Source: Glossina fuscipes (lineage: Eukaryota; Arthropoda; Insecta; Diptera; Glossinidae). From it: a stretch of DNA of 64,000 bases. The first letter of the stretch is position 1; each line of letters begins with the position of its first letter. Positions 24,398 to 36,470 of this stretch are shown here, piece by piece. The stretch covers positions 1,987,787 through 2,051,786 of the forward strand of contig NW_023998455.1 in assembly GCF_014805625.2 (NCBI RefSeq). The letters run 5' to 3'. The notes below the pieces were generated by a model that searched no databases, had not been told where the DNA came from, and worked only from the letters and a program-made list of their open reading frames with translations. A program made the translations under genes and the position numbers.

Positions 24398-24625
24398 ATG
24401 ACAGACAGTCTTGAAAATATTTGCGAACTATGCGGTCGCCATACGATGATTTCGCAGTTGGCGAAACAAAAAGAAATAGCAACAATCATTACAATAATAA
24501 TAATAATAATAATACTTTTAACAATAATCACAATAGTACGATACCATATCATGCCCGTGAAAATTCGTTGCCATTCAGTTACGGACAAATTAGCAAAACA
24601 TCAACACCGCTTAGGCCAATTGTGA
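24398..24625 (+). other. Upstream ORF overlapping the by start codon out of frame
   Basis: An ATG at 24398, 32 bases before the by ATG, opens a 75-codon frame (starts MTDSLENICELCGRH) that runs through the by start in the +1 frame. Its 3' part is only the shifted reading of the Asn-codon repeats (Ile and Thr runs), so the peptide is unlikely to have a function. If the mRNA includes this ATG it could lower translation of by. Confidence 0.3.
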
Positions 24626-27333
24626 CCGGATCACGTACTAATAATAATAATAATAATACTTATAATAGTCCTGGCTATAAGAACGGTATACAAAGTGATT
24701 TTAATTTTGATTTCGATTTCGGTTTAAATACAGAATACACGGGTGGCAGTGCTGGTGATAATAATACCACCGTGCACAGTGTTAATTATAATGTTTTAAA
24801 TAGAAATGGCAAAGATGTGAATTATAATTACAAGTTAATGGCACATGGTGGCGAGCTGCGTAAAAGTGAGAATCGTTATTTTTGCGGTAGTGACAGTAAT
24901 TTTAATCATAGTGCCACAGCAGCAATTAAACCGAATATAACAAGAACGACAACAACAACAACAACAACAGCGACGTCATCATCTGATGAAATAGATGCTA
25001 GCAGAATGATTAAAACTCAACCACGTCTTACCAGTCCTTTGCTTGTGCGAAAAACTTTAAGCAACAACAGTAGCAGATCACCTACGCGCTCTACAACCAA
25101 TACAATTGCTAACACATACCATTACAGCTATGGTAATAATAATAATAATAGCATTGGTGGTGGTGGTGGTGGTGGTCGTAGTGGTAGCAGCGTTGGAGAC
25201 AACTTTGACAAGTTCAACGTAAATGGCAATATCAACCAAAACAGCAATAACAACTATGCTTATAATAATAATAATAATAATAATACCCATGCACATTACA
25301 ACAACAATAGTGAGATACAACGTAAAACATCGACTCGTTATGATTTTGAGGATTTGTTACGTGAACGACGTGAGAAGGTTTTCACCGAATACCGAGCGAC
25401 AACACATGATGTGTCATTATCGCCTGTGCCGCCGCCAAGACGTTTTGCCAACGGCTCGATACAATTGCCTTCGACGTTGCCAACATCCACATCACGTCGT
25501 CCGCGGTCGCCTCAATTGTCTGCTCGCAGTCAAAGTCAATCTAGAAATTATAATTATGATTTTGAATTTAATTTGAATTTAGACGATGTGGATGGTAAGC
25601 TATGGACGCAACGTTCCCGCACACTTGAACGTTCTCCACAACGACCGTTACAAAAATTAAAGCAACAGCAACAACAACAATATCAACAACAACATCAGCA
25701 GCTATATGAAACGCGCGACATTCCATTAACGTCAACATATGTGGAACATAATTATCACACAATTAGCTCATCATCGCCAACTAATGCCACTACAATGAAG
25801 AGCAACAATAACAATAACAATATTAACCACATTAGCAGAGAAAATGCAATGTTTGACATCTATGCAACGCCTTATGATAAACGTAAACGTGTAATGGAGC
25901 CTTTAGAGGCTTTAGCGGCAGCAACAGCAACGGCGGCGGGAACGTCAGCGTCAACGCTGCGCGCTAAACGTTCAGACTATTCAGCCACTTATGGCAATGA
26001 TCACTTGTATGGTCATGAGCAGCATAGCAATATTGGTCAAATGACGGATAGAGCATCGTCACCTATTTATGCTACAAGCACTAAAAAGGTAAACGCAGCA
26101 GCCTTAAGCACATTACCTAGTTCGGTAACATTTGCAAATTCTGTTGGTGGCAATGGCGGTGGCAGCGCTAATAGTAGCACTAGTAGTAATAATGTTGCTT
26201 CAGCTTTAACAATTACGGATTATCCAACAACAACAACAACAACAACATCAACAATGATACGTCCAGAAACACCAGCATTTCCTGTTACGCCGCGCACGCC
26301 ATACGCTCCAAAAGCTAATGGTTATCCGCAACGTACGCAGCAGCATACGCTGACTGAGTTGCACAACTATTCTGCGGAAACTATCTATGGCAACAATTAT
26401 AGACCGCGTTTAAATTCCACAATATCAATGGCTAATAGTGAACCTCAAGAGGTGGCAGCGCATTTAGTGAAATTTGCCAAAGATTCCTCGAAATTCTGGT
26501 ACAAACCAAATTTGTCCCGCGAAGAAGCAATTTCTTTACTAGTAAATGCTTCACCCGGCACATTTGTGGTGCGCGATTCAACGACATATAAAAATGCTTA
26601 TGGTTTAGTGTTACGTGTTGCCCAACCACCGCCCGGCACCACATCAACCGGAAAACCAGATGAATTGGTACGACATTTTCTTATAGAGCCAACCACACGA
26701 GGTGTACGTTTAAAAGGTTGCGCCAATGAACCGGTATTTACATCACTCTCAGCCTTAGTCTACGAGCATTCCACTAATCAATTGGCCTTACCCTGCCTAT
26801 TGAATATACCAGATCGAGATTTAGTACCGCCACTAATAGAACCAACGGCCGCCCAGAAACAATTAATGACGCAAGGAGCCGCTTGCAATGTTCTATGGTT
26901 GTTCTCATGCGATACTGAATCGCTTACCGGCGAGGAGGCTATACGAAAAGCTATACGACAAATGTATGCGCAAACGCAATCACCCGCACCCACTGAAGTG
27001 CATTTTAAAGTCACTCAGCAAGGTATTACCCTAACGGATAATACGCGTAAGAAATTCTTTCGTAAACATTATACAGCCGAGACTATATCTTATTGTGCCA
27101 TTGATCCGGATCATCGCTTATGGACCATGCAAGAGCATGGCAACGATAATACAACCGTTTTAGGAGCTTTAAAGAAAACAATATTTGCCTTTGTGGCCAG
27201 ATGTTCGCCCAGTTCAAAGGATAATCAATGTCATGTATTTTGCGATTTGGCCATAAATCAACCGGCATCAGCTATCGTATCCTTTGTTAATAAAACTTTA
27301 CCCACGGAGAAACAAAAGAATTATGTTCTCTGA
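24430..27333 (+). CDS. by: Tensin homologue (blistery), SH2-PTB focal-adhesion adaptor
   Basis: Integrin-linked cytoskeletal adaptor, 967 residues from the first ATG in this frame; an in-frame TGA lies just upstream at 24412. Seen: residues 1 to about 650 are low complexity with runs of Asn, Thr, Gly and Gln. An SH2 domain follows from about 689 (FWYKPNLSREEA) to 800, with the phosphotyrosine-binding Arg in FVVRDS (R715). A PTB domain runs from about 817 to the C-terminus. Known: tensins end in SH2-PTB, and the Drosophila protein stabilises integrin adhesions and wing adhesion. From memory Drosophila by is about 720 residues, so this one is longer, mostly through the homopolymer-rich half. 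No PTP/C2 actin-binding region is seen. The coding region is one uninterrupted exon; a good acceptor at 23940 suggests a spliced 5' UTR. Confidence 0.93.
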   Translation: MRSPYDDFAVGETKRNSNNHYNNNNNNNTFNNNHNSTIPYHARENSLPFSYGQISKTSTPLRPIVTGSRTNNNNNNTYNSPGYKNGIQSDFNFDFDFGLNTEYTGGSAGDNNTTVHSVNYNVLNRNGKDVNYNYKLMAHGGELRKSENRYFCGSDSNFNHSATAAIKPNITRTTTTTTTTATSSSDEIDASRMIKTQPRLTSPLLVRKTLSNNSSRSPTRSTTNTIANTYHYSYGNNNNNSIGGGGGGGRSGSSVGDNFDKFNVNGNINQNSNNNYAYNNNNNNNTHAHYNNNSEIQRKTSTRYDFEDLLRERREKVFTEYRATTHDVSLSPVPPPRRFANGSIQLPSTLPTSTSRRPRSPQLSARSQSQSRNYNYDFEFNLNLDDVDGKLWTQRSRTLERSPQRPLQKLKQQQQQQYQQQHQQLYETRDIPLTSTYVEHNYHTISSSSPTNATTMKSNNNNNNINHISRENAMFDIYATPYDKRKRVMEPLEALAAATATAAGTSASTLRAKRSDYSATYGNDHLYGHEQHSNIGQMTDRASSPIYATSTKKVNAAALSTLPSSVTFANSVGGNGGGSANSSTSSNNVASALTITDYPTTTTTTTSTMIRPETPAFPVTPRTPYAPKANGYPQRTQQHTLTELHNYSAETIYGNNYRPRLNSTISMANSEPQEVAAHLVKFAKDSSKFWYKPNLSREEAISLLVNASPGTFVVRDSTTYKNAYGLVLRVAQPPPGTTSTGKPDELVRHFLIEPTTRGVRLKGCANEPVFTSLSALVYEHSTNQLALPCLLNIPDRDLVPPLIEPTAAQKQLMTQGAACNVLWLFSCDTESLTGEEAIRKAIRQMYAQTQSPAPTEVHFKVTQQGITLTDNTRKKFFRKHYTAETISYCAIDPDHRLWTMQEHGNDNTTVLGALKKTIFAFVARCSPSSKDNQCHVFCDLAINQPASAIVSFVNKTLPTEKQKNYVL

Positions 27334-29269
27334 AATAACGAGATTAGTATGAGCGACAACCTAGCGAAATACACGATGGTGAAAACGAAACGCAAACATG
27401 TAACATTTAATTTGTAAACAATAACCAGTCACGATATATTATTTCATATATATATGTATATACGTATATGTATACATTCAGATTGTCCTATATATATATA
27501 TATATATATATATATGCATGCATATATGTATGCTACTATGACCAAAACCAGAGATCAGTCCAATTTTTTTCTTTTTTAAATCTATTTTGTCCCCTTGAGC
27601 CTAGTAATTTTCAAACTCAGATAATATTCCTTGGTCCTTGGATGCACCATCCATAGCGCACGAAGAAACCATCGTTAATATCGCCTTGATGTTTTAAGGC
27701 CCGGACTTTGGCCCGATTTTTTTAGTCTTGACTCATCTTTTACACGATACACGCTCGCTTTGCCGGCTGTTTCCGGTTCGTGTCGCGTAATTCGCTTTTT
27801 CTGACCGATTGATTGCTAGAAATCATCTTCTGACGCCTATTATAATAACTGAAAAAAAAGAATACATTTTCTGGCCGCCGCTGAAACACCAATGACGTTT
27901 GTGATGTGCAATTTGACGCTGATGTGGGTCCACAGTGCTATTAATTTAGAAAAGAATATATTTCAAATATACGATATCTCCGCGAGCAATTTAACTTGAA
28001 TGTAGATCTTACTTTTTATGTGTGTGTGTGAACTTTTCTGAACCCATCGCCCTAATATCAGCGCTGAACATTCACAAGACGGTTCACATATCTAAGAGAG
28101 TCACTTTAGTTTTATTTACATACAGTGTGGATGGACATCTCCTCCCTATGCTGGGAATGTTTGTTACCCATTTCGATTGCGATGTTTCATACGTTTCCAA
28201 GTAAACTAACCCGCTAAGGTTGACAGTGATGTGACAGTCATAATTTCAATGGGTGTCTTTAGAAATTTAAATTCCTTTACCGTTGGACTCAATAACTACT
28301 CGCGCAACTCATATGATGTTTGCATAGGTGTCGATATAATTTTCCATTACTTTGAGGTAAACAATCACTATTCGCAGTATTTGTGATGGCCAAATCTTTA
28401 ACTCAATGCGCCTAGTCTTGTCCGGACCAAAGTCGATTGCCATTTATGTCAGTTAGAAGCATAACAAAGGATTGGTTCTGTTTTTATCTTCTAAGTCACG
28501 AGATCGCCATTCTCTAAATGAAAGCAATGAAATTTCTAACCTTACCTTAGTACACAGTTATCTCTTGAGAAAGTAATTATCTATAGGTTTCTTGGTTAAA
28601 AAAAGATCTGGTTTGATAGCAGTTTTCGAGCAGCTAAAGGTGCCATCGTACGGTGAATGCTAGAATTCAGATCAATTGTACAACTTCGTATATGTATGTA
28701 GATATATGTATGCATATCTATATATGGATGTATACCTACATTTTTATGTATATATATATGTAGATATATATCAGATCAATTTTGCCACCCCGGTTATATA
28801 TATGTATACATATATATATATATATATGTGTGTGTGTATGGATGTATATGTATATATATATATATATATATGTTTATGTATAGAATATTAAAATATTAAA
28901 AATTATTATACATGTATGTACGTATGTATATGTAATATATTTAAAACACTAACAAAATATCACTAATTTATGACAACTGTTTTAATGATTATTACAATTA
29001 AAAATAATAAAAAAAGGAGATTTATTTTTTATTTTTATTGCTAAATATAAACAAAAGTAAAAAAAGAAAAACATGTTTATGAAAATTATTTTAAAAATAT
29101 TATCAAAACACAATAAATCGTGTAAAGCGTTGATAACGTAAGCATTTCCCCGCCAGCAATGTTTCAGCTTGTATTGATTGTTATTGAAAACCTGGTACGA
29201 GAGAATTCGTTTGAAATTTTGATATTTTGTTTTTTTTATTATACTCTACGTCATTTATGGCATAAAGGT
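27334..29269 (+). other. 3' flank of by
   Basis: The by 3' UTR presumably starts at 27334. The stretch includes (TA)n at 27488-27515 and the long TA/TG tract at 28670-28935. The first clear AATAAA downstream is near 29112; the real polyadenylation site is unknown. No other gene was recognised between 27.6 and 28.6 kb. Confidence 0.4.
28670..28935. repeat. Long imperfect (TA)/(TG) tract
   Basis: Over 200 bases of tatatg, tatgta and tgtgtg words. The translated frames here (Tyr/Ile/Val/Met repeats) are artefacts of the repeat. It lies in the downstream flank of by. Confidence 0.8.
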
Positions 29270-29410
29270 TATATTTAAGTGCCGATCTGTCTAAAAGTCA
29301 GAAGCTTAGATCGATTCGATTTGGAATCGAATTTCTGAACCGATCTTAAATCTTGCCTGTCTGTCCATCTCCTGTCTTTTCGCAAAATTTAAGATGTTGA
29401 CGTTACGCTC
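29270..29410 (-). mobile_element. Family B repeat, fragment, reverse
   Basis: Short stretch with aagcttagatcgattcg, tctgaaccgatcttaaatc and cctgtctgtccatctcctg. Too short to orient with certainty. Confidence 0.3.
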
Positions 29411-29679
29411 TTGCCCATGAACGAATCGCAGTGAAAATGGATTGAATCGATTGCTGCCACTCCCTTAGTAGATGTGTGGTCAATCTACCTTTACCTCCTC
29501 ACTGCATCTACAACCGAAGCAAACGCTATCGCAGTAACGATTAGACTCCGTGAACGTTGATTCGGTTCTCATCTACTCGCCTACTCAAGCGCACAGAAAA
29601 ATTATTCCTGGAAAATCGCTGAGCAGCGGTATATTGTCCTACTTGGTGTTAAAAATTATGATCATATGGCCCAACTTTT

Positions 29680-29800
29680 TTAACCTCCTCTTAGTAAGTG
29701 TGTGCCCAATCGGTAAGTATACTAGATTTACCTCCTAAATACTCTCCTCAGCTACAAGCGAAGTACACGCTACTGCGGTAATAATTTGAACTAATAGACG
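29680..29800 (-). mobile_element. Degraded SINE type 2 relic
   Basis: The string gtgtgcccaatcggtaag is the reverse complement of the type 2 landmark and reappears near 20690 and 37030. The rest is too decayed to align by eye, so boundaries are approximate. A similar relic lies at about 20640-20770. Confidence 0.3.
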
Positions 29801-31014
29801 CTGGTTCGGTAGTCGCGATTCTTAGCTATTCGGCCACTGTCACTGGGCAATGGCATTTTGTCATAGTTTATATAAAAAATGATGATTACAGGGCCCGACT
29901 GTTTAAATTTCCTTCCATATGTAATTGTTCCTACGAAAAGTAAATTCTTAAACGGCAATTTTTGCTATTTTATAATGAAATTTTTCCGTAGGAATTCATA
30001 ATAGCAAACGTGGTCCACGCAAGTCTATTTTTTTTTTTATTCCAAGTCAAACAAAGGTTCTAATGAAAACTACGCCTCCGCACGACCAAAAGGTCTAATC
30101 TTTAATATTTGATAATGAAAAATAGTCCGTATTAGTCATTTGATATAAAAATTAACTATACCACATTTGGACTGGGTAGGTCTAGTTTTTGGACGCCACT
30201 CCTTCAAAGAGTTCCTATGAAAAAATCCTGTGTACGACAGAAAAAAGAAATTTTGTTTAAGGATTAATAATAGAAATTGACCCACAACGATCCAAAACTT
30301 AACTATATCAAATTTGTTCCCAATATGTCTATCTCCTATAAAGGTTTACGTGGAACATAAACCTATACATCAACAAAATCTAATTTGTAGTTCAAGAATA
30401 ATAAAATATTTAATAAGGAAACAAAATTTGATAAATTTACATCACCTCAGTTCACCTCCCTCATAATGACCGGACTTCAAAAGTCCACCTTTACATGGAG
30501 AAAAGATCATCTATTTTTTGCGTGTATTTTAACGAAAATGAACGAAAAATTAAACTCGAAGAAGTGATGTAGGTTATGTAGGGTGTTTAATAGCCGGCTT
30601 TGCTTGGTTTAAATTTTTTTGTAATTTGTTTTTGTAATTAATGTAAAATAATATTTACGTGTTTTTTTTTGTTAACTCATTTTATTTATTTATTTTGTTT
30701 GCTATTAAAAAGCTGATGAGTCATTTCTTTTTATAAAGTCTTTGTTTTTGTTTTCATTAGAAAAATTGGTGGATCTTTTGTTTATTAATCATAATGAATT
30801 ATGTAATTATTTTTATCCTTCTCTCTTCCCCTCTTCATTATTGAGCAAAGTTCAAGGTTAATTTATATGAAAGTTACGCAAAATTTTTTTTTAACGCTTA
30901 CTTTCATACTAATATTTAGCGGGGATACATAGTTGCCATATAAGAGAAAATTAAAAGACCTGATTATGCGATTTCTTCTATAAACACTGGCTACTTTCGG
31001 TTTTTTGCATCCAT
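29801..31014. other. Intergenic, possible old internal repeats
   Basis: Blocks near 30150-30190 and 30290-30330 (ttaactataccacatttgg versus ttaactatatcaaatttg) look like diverged copies of one unit. No coding sequence seen. Confidence 0.3.
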
Positions 31015-31500
31015 CATCAAAGGGTGAGGGGTATATTTCAAATACCCCGTATGTATACATATATGTGGTAGCATGTCCGTCCGCTCGTCTGTGTAGCATC
31101 TGTTGTAAACATTGTCCGGGCCGCAAAAATTAAGTTATCGACTTGGTATTGCGCAGAAACATTGGAAATTCATGTACTCAGGCTGGTGTTGGCAATGAGC
31201 CAAATCGGTCGGAGGATACGCCCACAGTACCACATAAACCGACCATACCTCTGTTTTTCAAAAGGAATGAAAAATTGATTTTTTGTTCATTACTCATAAC
31301 CTATAGGCGATGCTGTAGAACCTGTACAAAAATGGGAAGAATTGATCACGCCTACCCAGTTTTATAGTGTATTTTAATTTAATTTTTTCTAATACATTTA
31401 TAAGGCGCAGAAACAAGCTTCAAAAATCCCATAAAATATCGTGGCCCGTTTCAAATTTGGAATACACCTAAACATCTGTCGACCGCGTAACCGCGTAACC
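31015..31500 (-). mobile_element. Family A element, partial, reverse
   Basis: Contains atgtccgtccgctcgtctgtg, the aacattggaaattcatg block, cgcccacagtaccacataaa and ggcccgtttcaaatttggaa. All are reverse-complement landmarks of the 35250 copy in matching order. Confidence 0.55.
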
Positions 31501-33939
31501 GCGCGCCGATCATTTACCTTCAACTAAACTGTAAAGCTTATTAGATATATATTTCCTTTGTCCGAAACTAAAATATACATATAAAATTTAAATTTGCTAA
31601 CAATTTAATCACTATATTAACATTAAAAGCAGTAATGGATTCCATGGCTGTTCGATATTAATAACCTTCTGTGTCCGGAAAAACAATATACATTTACTAT
31701 TCAGATTTGCTATTGCACTAATTCAGAGGTGGGCAGCTTTTCCCATCAACGGATCAACGGAACAAGAACGATGCCCACCGTGTGGTCCAATTGCATCCGA
31801 CTGTGTGGCCTAATGGACAGAAAAACAACACTTAAACATATTTCATAGTGAAGGCATGGATGTGTGCAACCAAATTAAATTAAATGAAATTTTTAATGGG
31901 TCGGACATCAGGGGTCGAAGGCCATCGGGGCCGGCGGTTAACCATGCCAGTATTAGTTCTTTATAAATAGAAAAAAAAACAGATATGCTTTTCAACTTGA
32001 TCAATTTAGAACATCAATTAACAAAAGCCTCTGTCCGAAATTATGATACACATTTAAAATGGAAAATCGTGAACACGCTTTTTAAACAAATTTAATGTTC
32101 GCCCATAACAGTGGAGGATAGTCCCCCTACAGCAGACACACCTACTCAAATAACATGCCTTCTTAAGAGTTTGACTTGTGGGAAGGAAGTTATAATGCAT
32201 CACATCGCGGCAATCGAAGAAAGTCTTTTGTTCATAGAGTACGGAACTGCTATAATCTATAAAGTTAGATGCGCCTATCTTACGATATCGCATTTAGTTG
32301 AACTATCGGTCTGAGTAGCCGAGTAGATAAGCGCTGCGACTACTAAGTCAGTGTTCGCAGGTTCAAATTTCAAGTGCGTTAGAGTTTTCTTTGATCGGTA
32401 AAGGCTTATCAATTGGGCACACAATCACTAGGTTGCGTCCAACACCTTCCTATCTCTTTCTATTTTCTCTCTTCTTTGTGACAGTCACTGCATTACACAA
32501 GTAGGGGGCATCGCCGGAGTGATTGGTCACAGCTTAAAAAAAAAAATAAATAAATAAACAAATAATGGTAAATCGCATTTAGCTGAATAATATTTATATT
32601 AAATTGTTTTGTCCGAAAATATGGCATACATATATAACTGATGCGCTGTCATTGCACTATTTGTTTATTAGTTGCTTGTTCAGTCGTTGTTGAAAAATAA
32701 AATTAAACAAAAAATTTTAGAAACAAGGTGCTTTGTGAAATGTAAATCATATTTTCGGACGAAAAAATACAAAGTGTATACAAATCTCATGCATACTTTA
32801 TAGGAGCAAAGAGCATAAAACTCTCCCTTTTTTGTAAGAGTTTGAATTGATCAAGCACAAGTAAAACAAGACAAACCAAGTTAAGTTATCCCGGATCGAT
32901 TGCGTAGTGTAATGATGAAACTAGTGCACTGTTACTCTTTTCTTAGTAGTTAAAATTATTTTTAAAAAGCTGCTTAACATCATTCATAAAATTATTTTTT
33001 TTTTATTTTTTTCCTCTTAATTAAAAGCTTTACTCATCGTCGTCGCACACATCAACTCATTCATTATTGTTGTTTGCTGTCTGCATAAATATATATGTTT
33101 ATATAAAATAATTCGTAATTTCCAAACGAGATGCTCTAAAAATAGCATAAAACATTCAATACATAGCCAAACTAAACGCGTGTGTACTTAAGTGCATACA
33201 GATCATGTACACATAAGTATACGCGCGCATGCATAGTCACGCATAAGAATATATATATATATATATATATGTGTATATGTATATATGTGTGTGTGTGTTG
33301 CTTTATGTGTTCACACATTTCTTGCATTTCAATGAAAACCAACAAAATATTACTTCATTTATTTTACCCCTCAAAATAATTCAAAATAAAAAAAAAAATT
33401 TTTTCAAATATTACGATACACTTGTACATGTTCTCCGTTATTTAAGAAATTGTAACGAATGCTTTCGTTAATCATCATTTCAAATATTTCTTTAATGCGT
33501 TTTATTATTTTGCCATTGAAATATTTACAATTTAGCATTTCGCCTGGTACATACATGCATAGACACACATACGTATTTACATTATTAACATGTGCATCAA
33601 ATTTTCATAGAAAGTTTACGTTGACCGTTAGGTATGCACACGAAATTATACAAAATATTGACTAAAGTATGAATAAACACGATATACATTAGCCTACGCG
33701 ATCCATAACTAATAGTTATATATAGATTCGAATACGATCGAATGATAATCGAGAAGTCACTCAGTACTTTTATATACATTACGGAAAAAGTTATTAAGAA
33801 CGAATAGAGGGAACAGGTATTATAAACAAGCTTCATCGAAGAATGGGGATATATTAATCCCATCACAACCTTTTGCTGCATCCATAGGTAAATTTCACAG
33901 ATCGTATATATAGTTTACATAATCTCGATCACTGTCAAA
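31501..33939. repeat. Region with a dispersed 'gtccgaaa' repeat and a SINE
   Basis: Related short blocks at about 31560, 31670, 32032 and 32612 share gtccgaaa followed by atacacatttaaaat and gctattgcactaa words. This suggests a broken-up local repeat into which the SINE at 32308 inserted. TA/TG microsatellite at 33250-33300. No gene seen. Confidence 0.35.
32308..32570 (+). mobile_element. tRNA-derived SINE, tail type 2, with target-site duplication
   Basis: The head is the same as in the copy at 21125 (A box tagccgagtaga, B box ggttcaaattt at 32360-32370). The tail is different and contains attgggcacacaatcac and gtagggggcatcgcc before an A-rich, (AAAT)n end. Near-identical flanks atcgcatttagttgaa (32288-32303) and atcgcatttagctgaa (32572-32587) mark a target-site duplication with one mismatch. 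This is the best full-length copy in the window, about 260 bp. Confidence 0.8.
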
Positions 33940-34200
33940 TTGCGGATCGGTATAAGCATGCGCGCTGGTGTCCCTGGCCATATGAGTAATGCTGCATATA
34001 GAAATATTGGAAATTCTTGCACGCAGGCTGGGATTGAAAATTGGCCGTTTACGAGGGGATTTGAATTGAGAACACCTTTGTTTTTCGAGCCTTTTTTTTT
34101 GCTCATCACTCATACTCGTCGCAATAAGCACACGTTAAAAATTTCTACGTTTATTTTACAAAAAAAGAAAACGGAGGGGAAAATTTGCCACACCCATCTA
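33940..34200 (-). mobile_element. Family A element, partial, reverse
   Basis: Shares gaaatattggaaattcttgc, acgcaggctgggattgaaaa and the cacttttttgctcatcactca-like block with the copies at 31015 and 53925. Both ends are lost. Confidence 0.45.
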
Positions 34201-34343
34201 AAATTATAATGCACGTGCAATTTAGTTCATTCTTATATCCTACCCGACTGGTGGTACCGGTTGCATTAAGTTACCGCGGACGGTTGTAACACCCAGAAGG
34301 GCTTCAATAAGGTCCACCTTTTATAATATCGATCGGTTCGGAA

Positions 34344-34830
34344 TCAATTTTTAAATCGATTTAAGCATATCTGTCCGTCCGATGTCTCTCTGTGTATTTT
34401 TGTGTTCAAATTGCAGATCACAATTTTTGAGATATTTTCATGAAATTTGGTAGACAGACGTACTATGAATCCTGTCACCTTCTTTGGATCGGAGCACCCT
34501 ACCGTATCTGGCGTAGTAAAATTCTGGGCAAACATTTGGTGTCTGAATTTGCAGATGGCCTCACATTCACAAAGAATATGATGGCACGCTTCAATCGTCC
34601 CTTGGCAAAATCTGCATGAACTGGTATCAAACATACCCATGTTTTTCAGATGATACCTGAGGAAATTATGACCCGTGTAGAAGCCGGTGATTAAACGTAG
34701 GTCTCTTGTCTTTAGTTCCAGTAGTTTGTGTGCCCTACCGGAAGATTTTATGAATCTTTTTGCCTATCGTTGTTGTCCAGAATGCTGTCATCCGCTTTAT
34801 TCCCGTGCCCGTTGCGTTACCAGCCTGTTA
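34344..34830 (-). pseudogene. Non-LTR retrotransposon ORF2, C-terminal fragment
   Basis: Read on the minus strand, the frame gives HKLLELKTRDLRLITGFYTG, then HNFLRYHLKNMGMFDTSSCR, then FCQGTIEACHHILCECEA. This is the post-RNase-H region of Jockey/R1-like reverse-transcriptase proteins, with its Cys-Cys-His-Cys zinc motif (CRFC...HHILCEC). The same frame continues upstream with one stop (AKRFIKSSG). The left end runs into a family B repeat near 34350-34450. Non-autonomous 5'-truncated copy. Confidence 0.75.
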
Positions 34831-35249
34831 ATGTGGTTTCTTGGTACCGCCTATAATGGCCACTCGAACTCCCCTAGCTAGACAGAATGCTAATACTAAC
34901 GCTAAGGAGCTCGTTTACTTTGTAAAGGGGCAGAAAATGCTCTGATCATTATATCAGTCTCCGCTGTATGTTTGATATATGGAACGAATACTGATACTAA
35001 AATTCAAATTCCTAAACCCATAAGAACTCAAAAGAAAAACTAAGTAAATGAAAACAATAATTAAACTTACGGGCGATCAATTCTTATGCCCTATAAGCAA
35101 TCAATAAAAATGTTGGGTATCTAAAATTCGACTTAAAGGTAGCGTAGGTCTTGTCATATGTTATTTGTCATATTTTAAATTTGTGTGAAGAGATCGTAAT
35201 TTGTTTTGTAGTTTCTTCTTAAATGAATCGAACGTGCTTTGACTTTGAA

Positions 35250-36115
35250 CAAGTAAGAAAATTATATTCGGTCGTGACCGAATCTTTTATACCCATCACT
35301 GTTATCCTAAAAAAAATAAAAAAAAAAGTAAGAGAACTAAACTTTCATGCTCTATAATAGGGAGTGCAAGGGGCGGTTTTTTTATTTTCGAAGTAAAAGC
35401 ATTCGTCGCATAAGCGCATGGACATTACAGGCGTGTCCTTTTAAAAGTTCAACTGACTTCCAAATTCTTTTCGAAATTTGTAGTCGATGTCTCTATTTTT
35501 GCGAACGGCAGAATGTTTATCACAGATCCCACACAGTTGAGCAGATAGACACACGAACAGAAGGACATGTTCACATGCATTAAAAAATTTGAAACGGGCC
35601 AAGTATTCGAAGCTTGTTTCTGTACGTACTGAAAAAAAAAAATTAACTTTGATTAAGTTATAATATTAGACGATAGAAGGGGTCAATTTTTGCCACTTTT
35701 ATACAGATGCTGCAGCGCCCTTAACGCCCTTAAAATGTGCTTTCAAATTTTTGTAAATTTGTCTGGTTTTTTTTTTACGAGTAATATCCACTCCTTTTGA
35801 AAAGCAGCGGTGTTCTCAGTTTGTATTGTACTGTGGGCGTGTCCTTCGACCGATTAGGCCCATCTGCAATACCAACCTGCATGAACCTCCAATGTTTCCT
35901 TCAATTTTGAAGTCAACAGCTTCATTCCTGTAGCCAGGAGAATATTTACAGCAGGCATTACGCAAACGAAAACACAGACAGACGGACATGCTTAAATGGA
36001 TTCAGAATTTCATGCTGATCAAGAACATATGTACTTTGTGGGATCTCTGATGTTTCCTTCTGGGCGTTGCAAACGTTTTGACAAAATGAATATTCGTGTC
36101 ATTCTTCTGTTTGGG
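35250..36115 (+). mobile_element. Family A element, full length (INE-1/DINE-1-like)
   Basis: About 870 bases with no coding capacity. The 5' end carries the palindrome attcggtcgtgaccgaat and then cttttatacccatcac. Internal landmarks are ggcgtgtccttttaaaag, gaaacgggccaagtattcg and acagacagacggacatgc. The 3' part is gctgatcaagaacatatg..tttgtgggatctctgatg..ttccttctgggcgttgcaaac. The landmarks 'cttgatcagcatca', 'ggacatg' and 'tatacccat' are those I know from Drosophila INE-1, a non-autonomous helentron. The assignment is by memory of those motifs. Confidence 0.65.
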
Positions 36116-36199
36116 TGTCTTAAGCTTGTCCGGATGTATATATGTCCAGAAAGAGTTGAAATGTACCTACAGTTTTTTATAACGAATCCATTTTTTATT

Positions 36200-36470
36200 A
36201 AATAGAATCATTTTCCGAATCGATCTGATTTTGTCTGTCCTTCTGTCCCTCTGTCTGGGTTGTTTAGTTGTATTCCATCGATGCGGCACAACTTTTAAGA
36301 TATGATGATGAAATTTGTTACACCGAGAAACTTTGACCCAATGACGAATGCTATTGAAAAATGGCCGGATCGGATCACTTTTTCGATTTTTTTTTGATAA
36401 GTCGTTATATGAATAACCGTATTAAACGAAATGTTGTAAGGTGTTTAACGGTGAATCGAATCTTATTATA
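36200..36470 (-). mobile_element. Family B repeat, reverse
   Basis: Starts ttttccgaatcgatctgatt, then tgtctgtccttctgtccctc, gatatgatgatgaaatttg, atcggatcactttttcg, and ends gtaaggtgtttaacggtg. It abuts the family A copy ending near 36115. Confidence 0.55.

Noticed and set aside
25078..25320. Open frames on the opposite strand and other frames of the tensin gene (for example 25078-25320, 25568-25762, 26432-27014)
   Set aside because: They are shifted or antisense readings of the by coding sequence and its triplet repeats, full of Ile, Thr and Val runs.
28676..28891. 71-codon Tyr/Val/Ile frame
   Set aside because: It is a translation of the TA/TG microsatellite.
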